Source of the DNA: a virus
DNA: 28,718 bases
Reading direction: 5' to 3' (one strand)
IMG/VR virus record: IMGVR_UViG_3300032073_000170
Span: 1 to 28,718 of that record
The position numbers and the translations under genes were made by a program. Below are positions 1 through 5,733 of this stretch, piece by piece. The number at the start of each line of letters is the position of its first letter. Within the stretch, counting starts at the first letter, position 1. The notes beneath the pieces were generated by a model that saw only the letters and a list, made by a program, of their open reading frames with translations, searched no databases and was not told the origin of the DNA.

Positions 1-48
1 AGTGTTCTTGGATTGTCTTCGGTTTTACAGAACGGTACGCGAAGATGA
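1..48 (+). CDS. 3' end of an upstream gene (partial)
   Basis: The first reading frame is open from base 1 and ends at TGA 46-48, giving the tail SVLGLSSVLQNGTRR. The stop overlaps the next gene's ATG as ATGA (45-48), the same coupling used by many genes in this window, which is the main reason to call it. The product cannot be identified from 15 residues. Confidence 0.4.
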   Translation, partial: SVLGLSSVLQNGTRR

Positions 49-347
49 ATCTGCACGAAGCCCCTCCAATGTATGAGCGAGTAATCCACTATAATCAAGA
101 ACATGAAGTTCAAATACGGTTAAGTGTAAATTCTTTTAGAGGTGTAGAGTACCTACATCTAAGAAAGTATTATCTCGATTTTGAAGAAGAATGGAAGCCC
201 TCCTCCGATGGAGTAGCTATGCCAATTGATTTTAAAAATTCCAGGGAACTTTTTATAGGACTCACAGAAATTTTATCATTGGCAGAAAGTAAAGATATTC
301 TGGAAGAACACTTTTCTGACATTGTTCGAAACCTATACATAAAATAG
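45..347 (+). CDS. PC4/YdbC-like ssDNA-binding protein
   Basis: This 100-residue protein reads like a PC4 (transcriptional coactivator p15) domain. A strand-rich segment at about residues 21-45 contains 'VQIRLSVNSFRGVEYLHLRKYY', here abbreviated to the key part FRGVEYLHLRKYY. It is followed by an acidic turn, 'EEWKPSSDGVAMP' (about 48-60), and a C-terminal helix with ELFIGLTEIL. The family pattern is R-x-S-x-x-x-F-R-G, then I/L-R-x-Y-Y, then W-x-P-x-x-x-G-x-x-x-P. Family members bind ssDNA as dimers through the beta-sheet, and phage members are thought to act in replication or transcription. The start at 45 is chosen because it overlaps the upstream stop as ATGA; there is no strong ribosome site. 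The stop TAG (345-347) lies inside the conserved block upstream of the next promoter. The fold assignment is by motif only. Confidence 0.65.
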   Translation: MNLHEAPPMYERVIHYNQEHEVQIRLSVNSFRGVEYLHLRKYYLDFEEEWKPSSDGVAMPIDFKNSRELFIGLTEILSLAESKDILEEHFSDIVRNLYIK

Positions 348-350
348 TTC

Positions 351-379
351 TTGACTTTTCTTTCTTCTTTCTGTATAAT
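351..379 (+). promoter_or_regulatory. sigma70-type promoter P1 for ligA
   Basis: TTGACT (351-356) and TATAAT (374-379) are separated by 17 bases. The -35 is preceded by AAAATAGTTC and the -10 is followed by ATAT. This is one of four near-identical plus-strand promoters. Transcription should start near 386, leaving a leader of about 17 bases before ATG 403. Confidence 0.85.
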
Positions 380-402
380 ATATGGTCTGAGTGGGAGAAA
401 TT

Positions 403-1347
403 ATGAAAGATTTTTTTGAAAAATGCGAAGCCGCATACTTCTCGGGCTACCCGATAATCTCGGACGAAGAGTATGATGCGCTTGTAGCAAAGTGGAATCA
501 TAAAGCACTGGGCCATACCGTCACAGACGGTGTGCCTCATTTGTATAAAATGTATTCCCTACAAAAATACTTTGAACTTAACGACGCCCCTAATACTACA
601 GAGTATGTTTGTACTCCAAAGTTGGACGGGGCCGCAGTGTCTTTACTGTATGTAAATGGACACTTTGCACTTGGATTGACACGAGGGGACGGTAACTTAG
701 GCCGAGATGTTACCCTAAAATTAGAAGAACTAGTACCTTGTACTATTCCTATGAAAGGATCGGTACAGATTACTGGTGAAGTAGTTTTACCCTCGTCCGT
801 CACCAATGCTCGCAATGCTGCAGCGGGGTTGTTAAACGTCAAAGACATTAAAGAGTTTCGAGATCGCTCTCGAGACTTGGTCTTTGTCGCTTACGACCTC
901 CAGTTTGAAAAAGACTACTCAGACTATAAAGCAGCAATGCATGCATTGGCCCATGAAGGTTTCAATGTAGTGACAGACTTCGACGCTACTAATTATCCTA
1001 CGGATGGTTTAGTATACCGCCTGCGCTCTCAGAGAGCCTTTCAAAAAATGGGACATACAGCCCACCACCCTCGCGGCGCTTTTGCGCTCAAAGAGCAGAA
1101 GGAGGGGGTGCATACAGAATTACTCGATGTTGTGTGGCAAGTAGGTAAGTCGGGCGTAGTCAGCCCTGTTGCTCTACTTGCTCCAGTCGAAGTAGAAGGT
1201 GCTCTCGTGGGCAGGGCAACTCTACACAATATCGAGTACATTCGCTCCCTGGAACTAGAAATTGGTTGTACTGTAGAGGTAATACGTAGTGGGGACATCA
1301 TTCCGAGAATCGTTCGGAGAGCAGACATCCCAAAAAATAGTTCTTGA
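403..1347 (+). CDS. ligA: NAD+-dependent DNA ligase, N-terminal (adenylation + OB) subunit
   Basis: This is the catalytic half of a bacterial-type LigA, 314 residues long. In order: a shortened domain Ia with 'ISDEEYDAL' (about 19-27), the nucleotidyltransferase motif KLDG with the adenylated lysine near K73, a TGEVVLP segment, 'NARNAAAGLL', 'DGLVYRL', and 'FALKEQKEGVHTELLDVVWQ' leading into an OB fold that ends 'SGDIIPRIVRR'. The Asp-Tyr-Asp of the NMN pocket is visible (D21, Y24, D25), but the upstream Tyr-His pair of E. coli LigA is not obvious. The protein stops just before the zinc finger, which is encoded by the next gene; together they cover a whole ligase (314 + 262 residues against about 670 in E. 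coli). ATG 403 is preferred over GTG 391 because GGGAG (393-397) sits 5 bases upstream. Phage T5 also has a two-gene NAD+ ligase. Its role is nick sealing after replication. Confidence 0.9.
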   Translation: MKDFFEKCEAAYFSGYPIISDEEYDALVAKWNHKALGHTVTDGVPHLYKMYSLQKYFELNDAPNTTEYVCTPKLDGAAVSLLYVNGHFALGLTRGDGNLGRDVTLKLEELVPCTIPMKGSVQITGEVVLPSSVTNARNAAAGLLNVKDIKEFRDRSRDLVFVAYDLQFEKDYSDYKAAMHALAHEGFNVVTDFDATNYPTDGLVYRLRSQRAFQKMGHTAHHPRGAFALKEQKEGVHTELLDVVWQVGKSGVVSPVALLAPVEVEGALVGRATLHNIEYIRSLELEIGCTVEVIRSGDIIPRIVRRADIPKNSS

Positions 1348-1372
1348 CTTTTACCTCAGTTTTTCGTATAAT
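1344..1372 (+). promoter_or_regulatory. sigma70-type promoter P2 for ligB and the HTH protein
   Basis: TTGACT (1344-1349), a 17-base spacer and TATAAT (1367-1372) followed by ATATT. The upstream block AAAAAATAGTTC matches the other copies. The TGA stop of ligA (1345-1347) lies inside the -35 hexamer, so the last ligA codons (N-S-S-stop) are promoter sequence. Confidence 0.85.
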
Positions 1373-1399
1373 ATATTCTACATTTTCGGAGAAGTTTAA

Positions 1400-2188
1400 A
1401 TGCTAAGAGAAATCGTGCCACCAACGGAATGTCCTTCCTGTGGTACTGAGCTTACTGTTGTCAATGATTTGTTCTACTGTTACGGCAGTAACTGTTCAGC
1501 GCAGAAGCAAAAGAAGATCGAGCATTTTGCAAAGACTCTGAAGATTAAAGGGCTTGGCCCTGCAACAATAGAGAAGCTGAATATTACAGACTTTGATGAA
1601 GTCTATATGTGCGACAAAGAAATACTTTGTGAGAAGTTGGGTGAAAAGCTCGGTACAAAATTGTACAATGAGATTGATAACTCTGCTTCAGCTCCTCTTG
1701 ATTTAGTGTTACCTGCTTTTGGTATACATTTAATCGGAAAAACGGCAACGAAGAAGCTGTCTGAGACTGTTACTTACTTACATGAAATAAATGCAGACAC
1801 TTGTGAGCGTGCCGGATTAGGCCCAAAAGCAACAGAGAGTTTATGTACTTGGTTAAAAAAAGACTGGTATGGTTTCTATGATGGGTGCCTTCCCTTCGAT
1901 ATGAAGTTTACACCTCCTGGCGTACTGCCAGTCCCTATGGATAGAGGCGTTGTCTGTATAACCGGAAAGCTTAAGAGTTTTAAGACTAAGGCTCAAGCAG
2001 GCACAGCACTCGTTAATCTTGGCTATGTAGTAAAGTCTAGTTTAACTAAAGATGTAACAATTCTCGTTAATGAGAGCGGCATTGAATCCGCTAAAACTAA
2101 ACAGGCCAGAGATTCTGGCATTGAAATAATCACGGATTTACAATCCTATTTGGAGAAAAAATATGGCACTTCCCAAGTGGACGGATGA
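1400..2188 (+). CDS. ligB: NAD+-dependent DNA ligase, C-terminal (Zn finger-HhH-BRCT) subunit
   Basis: This 262-residue protein carries the C-terminal domains of LigA. A four-cysteine zinc finger (about residues 11-33) has CPSCG followed by 'CYGSNCSAQ'. Helix-hairpin-helix segments follow, starting with 'IKGLGPATIEKLN'. A C-terminal BRCT domain starts at 'GVVCITGKLKSF' and ends 'IEIITDLQSYLE'. It has no nucleotidyltransferase motif, so it should act only with the ligA product, giving DNA wrapping and non-specific DNA affinity. ATG 1400 has GGAGAAG 5-11 bases upstream. The gene starts with P2 about 20 bases from the likely transcription start and overlaps the next gene by 26 bases. The gene name follows the two-subunit ligase usage of T5 and does not refer to E. 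coli LigB. Confidence 0.88.
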   Translation: MLREIVPPTECPSCGTELTVVNDLFYCYGSNCSAQKQKKIEHFAKTLKIKGLGPATIEKLNITDFDEVYMCDKEILCEKLGEKLGTKLYNEIDNSASAPLDLVLPAFGIHLIGKTATKKLSETVTYLHEINADTCERAGLGPKATESLCTWLKKDWYGFYDGCLPFDMKFTPPGVLPVPMDRGVVCITGKLKSFKTKAQAGTALVNLGYVVKSSLTKDVTILVNESGIESAKTKQARDSGIEIITDLQSYLEKKYGTSQVDG

Positions 2189-2888
2189 GCGCACTGCTCA
2201 ACTGACAGCTTTTGTGGGGTCTGAAAGCCCCGTGTCTCAAGATACTGTTGCTGATGCAGCAGAAGAGCTTGAGACTTCTACTCGTTCTATCTCTAGCAAG
2301 CTGCGAAAGATGGGCTACGAAGTAGAGCTCGCTTCTTCACGATCTAACCGCGCTTTCAGTGCAGATCAAGAAGCAACTCTTGCAACTTTTGTGCAAGATA
2401 ACAGCGGTGAGTATACTTATGCTCAAATCGCTGAAAACTTTGAAGGTGGAGCTTTCTCTGCCAAGTCTATCCAAGGCAAGATTTTGTCTATGGAATTGAC
2501 CGATCATGTAAAACCTGCTCCTAAGGTTGAGACTGTTCGTACTTACTCTCCCGACGAGGAAGTAACTTTTATCAATATGGTAAATGATGGTGCGTTCGTT
2601 GAAGCTATTGCAGACGCTCTTGATCGCTCTGTAAACTCTGTTCGTGGTAAGGCTCTTAGCCTTCTTCGATCAGGTGAAATTGACGCTATTCCTCGTCAAG
2701 AGCACACCAAAGGTGGCGCTAAGGAAGATCCCTTGGCTGACCTCGGTGATGTGTCAGGAATGACCGTTGAAGAGATCGCAGAAGCAATCGGCAAGACTGC
2801 TCGCGGTGTCAAGACTATGCTCACTCGTCGTGGCTTGTCAGCTTCTGACTACGACGGTGCAGCTCGAAAAGAAAAGGCCGCTTCCTAA
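2163..2888 (+). CDS. multi-HTH DNA-binding protein (T5 D5-like position)
   Basis: This 241-residue protein is built of four repeats that look like small helix-turn-helix (Myb/homeodomain-like) units. They run about 4-55 (WTDERTAQLTAFV...STRSISSKLRKMG), 62-113 (FSADQEATLATFV...SAKSIQGKIL), 125-172 (YSPDEEVTFINMV...SVNSVRGKALSLL) and 190-230 (MTVEEIAEAIGKTARGVKTM). Each ends in a recognition-helix-like S-x-x-S-[IV]-x-x-K. Codon use is richer in GCT, CGT, CTT and GAA codons and higher in GC than its neighbours, as for an abundant protein. GGAG (2152-2155) lies 7 bases before the ATG, and a terminator follows the stop. In T5 the equivalent place holds D5, an abundant DNA-binding regulator; that link is by position and type, not by a checked alignment. 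It is a plausible ligand for the repeated upstream promoter block. Confidence 0.7.
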   Translation: MALPKWTDERTAQLTAFVGSESPVSQDTVADAAEELETSTRSISSKLRKMGYEVELASSRSNRAFSADQEATLATFVQDNSGEYTYAQIAENFEGGAFSAKSIQGKILSMELTDHVKPAPKVETVRTYSPDEEVTFINMVNDGAFVEAIADALDRSVNSVRGKALSLLRSGEIDAIPRQEHTKGGAKEDPLADLGDVSGMTVEEIAEAIGKTARGVKTMLTRRGLSASDYDGAARKEKAAS

Positions 2889-2904
2889 GTAGTTTTTCTT
2901 TTCC

Positions 2905-2936
2905 GCAACCGTGGTATTTACTGCGGTTGCATTTTT
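2905..2936 (+). terminator. rho-independent terminator after the HTH gene
   Basis: GCAACCG (2905-2911) pairs with CGGTTGC (2924-2930). Up to three further inner pairs (two wobble) leave a six-base loop, and ATTTTTAT follows. It lies 17 bases after the stop and closes the ligB-HTH unit. Confidence 0.8.
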
Positions 2937-2952
2937 ATGTTTCGGGGAATAA

Positions 2953-4305
2953 GTGAATATATCTAGCGCATTAATCAAACAGATTATTATGCTCCAGGAT
3001 GCTGATACCTGGAGTTACTTGCGCAAGCATTATCTTCCTACTGAGTACCATACCCTCTTTTCTATAATTGATGGACATTCTCAGAAATTTCATAAAGTTC
3101 CCACGTTTGAGGATCTTAAGTTTGAAATCCGAGACACAGCTTCGCGGGATAAACTTCTCGCCATTGAAGCACTTGATGTTGAGGCAGACCCTTCGATGCT
3201 GCTTCAGTATCTCAAGAATGAGTATACTCAAAAAGAGATTCTATACTCTCTTGAAAAATATATTGACTCCTCTATTTCTTTTGAAGATGCAGAAGAGTCA
3301 GTATCCCATCTGCACCAGATTGTTCTAGACATCGAAGAAAAAGTAGAACTAGAACAGCCGCAGGAAAGTATGCAACGTATTTCCCTGTTCCCGCCAGATG
3401 AGGAATTGGATAAGTACTTGCCCTTAGGTCTTAACACCGCCTTTGATGAAGAGTTTAAGTTTTCTCCCCGAGACTTGATTCTTGTCGGGGGTCGACGCGG
3501 GGCAGGAAAATCCATTACATGCTGTAATATAGCTAATAGTGTATTTGAAAGTGGAAAGTCGGCAATCTATTTCACCATTGAGATGGATAGTCGTGAAATT
3601 TTACAAAGATGTTGTGCCATTGCCACAGGTATTGCTCACGATAAACTTCGTAAGCGAACGCTCAGTGTTAAGGAGTGGGAAACTGTAGCAGCTTGGTGGG
3701 CGAATCGTTTCGTCGATGCAGATGAAAAACTGAAAGAGTATCACGACCATCGTGACTTTGAGAGATTACATTACGAACTTAAGACTAACTATGAGCTTCT
3801 CCCGACTCAACAGTTAGATGTAGTTTATGATGCTTCTCTTACAATTTCAAAGATTCGTGCTGAGTTGGATAAAAAAGTAAAAAGTGCAATGGATGTTGGA
3901 GTAGTTATTGTAGACTACATCAACCAAGTAAAACGTTCCAACCTACCATCTCGCGCAGGACAGTATGACTGGACTGAGCAGATAGAGGTAAGTAAAGCAT
4001 TAAAGTCTATGGCCCAGGAATATGAAGTTCCAATTTACAGTCCGTATCAAATTGATGCAACAGGTGAAGCTCGCTTTGCTAAAGGTATTCTTGATGCGGC
4101 AGATGCAGCTTTCACGATTGATACGTGGAAGACTGAAGATGCAGTTATGTCTTTTAATTGTACTAAAATGAGAAGTGGTAAAATGGGAACATTTACTTCT
4201 ACAATGAACTGGGAAAGCCTAAAGATTGGGCCAGATACAGCTCTTACACCAGATGAAAGAGAACAAGAAGAACATAAAACTGGCGAAGAAATAAACGACA
4301 TCTAA
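2953..4305 (+). CDS. DnaB-like replicative DNA helicase (SF4)
   Basis: This 450-residue RecA-fold helicase would unwind DNA ahead of the fork. An N-terminal helical part of about 160 residues precedes the motor domain. Walker A is GGRRGAGKS (179-187), the H1a-type acidic strand is 'IYFTIEMD' (about 205-212), Walker B is VVIVDYIN (Asp near 321), and a DnaB motif-4-like KSMAQEYEVP segment follows with an SPYQ in place of the usual polar Q motif. A charged C-tail ends the protein. It starts at GTG 2953 with CGGGGA a few bases upstream. The primase gene lies three genes downstream. No promoter is visible between the terminator at 2936 and this start, so expression may rely on read-through or on a promoter inside the preceding gene. 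Its TAA (4303-4305) lies in the AT-rich block upstream of P3. Confidence 0.88.
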   Translation: MNISSALIKQIIMLQDADTWSYLRKHYLPTEYHTLFSIIDGHSQKFHKVPTFEDLKFEIRDTASRDKLLAIEALDVEADPSMLLQYLKNEYTQKEILYSLEKYIDSSISFEDAEESVSHLHQIVLDIEEKVELEQPQESMQRISLFPPDEELDKYLPLGLNTAFDEEFKFSPRDLILVGGRRGAGKSITCCNIANSVFESGKSAIYFTIEMDSREILQRCCAIATGIAHDKLRKRTLSVKEWETVAAWWANRFVDADEKLKEYHDHRDFERLHYELKTNYELLPTQQLDVVYDASLTISKIRAELDKKVKSAMDVGVVIVDYINQVKRSNLPSRAGQYDWTEQIEVSKALKSMAQEYEVPIYSPYQIDATGEARFAKGILDAADAAFTIDTWKTEDAVMSFNCTKMRSGKMGTFTSTMNWESLKIGPDTALTPDEREQEEHKTGEEINDI

Positions 4306-4314
4306 AAATATTTC

Positions 4315-4343
4315 TTGACACTCCTGCTATTTTTTGGTATAAT
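4315..4343 (+). promoter_or_regulatory. sigma70-type promoter P3 for the primase-polymerase unit
   Basis: TTGACA (4315-4320), a 17-base spacer and TATAAT (4338-4343) followed by ATATC. The upstream block is AAAAATATTTC. The -10 lies in the loop of the inverted repeat at 4320-4364. Transcription should start near 4350, inside the loop or at the foot of its right arm. Confidence 0.85.
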
Positions 4344-4369
4344 ATATCTTCAAATGGCAGGAGTTTTTT
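4320..4369 (+). terminator. hairpin terminator with a promoter -10 in its loop
   Basis: ACTCCTGC (4320-4327) pairs with GCAGGAGT (4357-4364), and the stem continues with T4328.G4356 (wobble), A4329-T4355 and three T-A pairs (4330-4332 with 4352-4354), giving 13 pairs. The 19-base loop (4333-4351) holds the TATAAT of P3, and T4364-4369 forms a U-tract. The start codon of the next gene follows at 4370. Its ribosome site AGGAG (4359-4363) is in the right arm. RNA reading through from the helicase gene can form the whole hairpin; RNA begun at P3 lacks the left arm. Confidence 0.6.
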
Positions 4370-4666
4370 ATGGGGATTTTGTATGGATCGTTACGCCATG
4401 ATGTCACGGGAAGAAAGAAGCGTAATTATGCGCGAAAAACTAAGGTTAGCACGAGAGGGAGTATTCATGAGCCTCAACGAGTTAATTACCGCAGGTGTAT
4501 GCCTGAGTACCCCTCAGCTACCGACACAGCTGGAGTTGCCGCTAGGGTGGAAAGCCCACGTTATACGGGAACCCTCGTTAAGGGTATCGGAACCATGCAT
4601 AAATCCAATGCGATACCAATTATCAACGAAGAAGAAATGAAAGATTTAGCAAGGATGAGAAGATAA
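4370..4666 (+). CDS. small basic conserved phage protein, function unknown
   Basis: This 98-residue basic protein has an N-terminal RKKRNYARKTK-like patch (about 15-26), a middle 'YPSATDT' and a C-terminal 'GIGTMHKSNAIPIINEEEM' ending DLARMRR. From memory, similar C-termini occur in other phage replication modules, but I know of no assigned function. AGGAG (4359-4363) lies 6 bases before ATG 4370, and the TAA overlaps the next start as TAATG (4664-4668). This decides against the overlapping 85-codon frame starting at 4383. The basic patch suggests nucleic-acid contact. Confidence 0.75.
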   Translation: MGILYGSLRHDVTGRKKRNYARKTKVSTRGSIHEPQRVNYRRCMPEYPSATDTAGVAARVESPRYTGTLVKGIGTMHKSNAIPIINEEEMKDLARMRR

Positions 4667-4899
4667 TGCACGACGCACTTATGGAACATTGGAATACTCG
4701 TGATACTTGCCCCAACTGTGGAGAATATATGATAGGGGACGGATATAGTAATGGCAATCCTGTACGATGTCCTAATGCTCTAGAAGAAGACTGGTGGTAC
4801 TCCGAACCGGACAGCGGACCGTGGCTGTGTAGTATTGATGATGATTATGAGGAGCCTACCGAAATGGATGAGTGGGCTTCTTTTGACCCGGACTGCTAA
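4666..4899 (+). CDS. small acidic protein with possible zinc knuckle
   Basis: This 77-residue protein has CPNCG (about 15-19) followed by a further Cys near residue 35 in 'VRCPN' and another in 'WLCSIDDD', which could form a zinc ribbon. The C-terminal half is strongly acidic (DDDYEEPTEMDEW). It is coupled at both ends by TAATG overlaps, with the gene before at 4666 and the primase after at 4899. Its place directly before primase suggests a replication accessory role, but the sequence does not show one. Confidence 0.7.
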   Translation: MHDALMEHWNTRDTCPNCGEYMIGDGYSNGNPVRCPNALEEDWWYSEPDSGPWLCSIDDDYEEPTEMDEWASFDPDC

Positions 4900-5732
4900 T
4901 GAACGTAGAAGAGTTATTACAATCTAAGCAGGTTCCGTTTATACCGAAAGGTAAGGACTATGTAGTATCGTGTCTAAGTCCTGAGCACGACGATAGTAAC
5001 CCAAGTATGCGGGTTGATCAAATTACAGGCATATTTCATTGTTTCTCTTGTGGATACAAGGGAAATCTTTTTGTGCATTTTGGAGAAAAGGCAAGTTTTC
5101 TACACTTACGCAGGGAACTTATAAAGAAAAAAATTCGTGAAAAGAGAGCTGAAAGTGTGGGCTTGCCTTTTCCCCGAAGTGCATTACCTTATGTGGGTAA
5201 TTGGAGAAATATTAAGCCAGAAACCTATCGTAAGTTCGAAGCATTCCAAGAACATGAAAGTTTTATAGGCAGAATCGTATTTCCTATTCGTGATATGTCT
5301 GGGCGGATAGTTGCTTTCAACGCACGACATATGACAGGAGGTACCCCAAAGTATTTAATTAGCCCGCCTGGGGCACGAATGCCCCTCTTTCCGGCAAAGA
5401 TAGATTCTATACAAGCTAGTGTTATTCTTGTGGAAGGAATCTATGATATGCTTAATTTACATGACAAAGGGCTTACTAATGCGGTTTGTTGTTTTGGTAC
5501 TCGCAACATCAACGAGGAAAAACTATCAATTCTTCGGCTCCAGGGTATAGAAGAAGCCATCGTATTCTTTGATGGTGATGAAGCGGGTCAAACAGCCGCA
5601 ATAAAAGTTCAAGAGATGTGTGAGAATGTAGATTTGCTAACACGAAATATTAATATAGCAGATATAGACCCTGGCGCTCTTACTGAGAATCAAGTGGAGA
5701 AGTTAAAAAGTAAACTCTATAAAGGAGTATAG
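4899..5732 (+). CDS. DnaG-type DNA primase (CHC2 + Toprim)
   Basis: This 277-residue primase makes RNA primers for lagging-strand synthesis. An N-terminal CHC2 zinc site has C25, H30, C48 and C51 (CLSPEHDDSNPSMR, then FHCFSCGYKGN). The Toprim core has the conserved glutamate in 'VILVEGIYD' (E179) and DGDEAG with D225 and D227. There is no C-terminal helicase-binding or helicase domain, and it is much shorter than bacterial DnaG. It starts by TAATG overlap with the preceding gene and is followed by the polymerase after one base. Confidence 0.9.
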   Translation: MNVEELLQSKQVPFIPKGKDYVVSCLSPEHDDSNPSMRVDQITGIFHCFSCGYKGNLFVHFGEKASFLHLRRELIKKKIREKRAESVGLPFPRSALPYVGNWRNIKPETYRKFEAFQEHESFIGRIVFPIRDMSGRIVAFNARHMTGGTPKYLISPPGARMPLFPAKIDSIQASVILVEGIYDMLNLHDKGLTNAVCCFGTRNINEEKLSILRLQGIEEAIVFFDGDEAGQTAAIKVQEMCENVDLLTRNINIADIDPGALTENQVEKLKSKLYKGV

Positions 5733-5733
5733 T

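Noticed and set aside
4383-4640. 85-codon frame overlapping the small gene before zinc-knuckle gene
   Set aside because: The 4370 frame has the ribosome site at the right distance and a TAATG junction with the next gene; the 4383 frame has neither.
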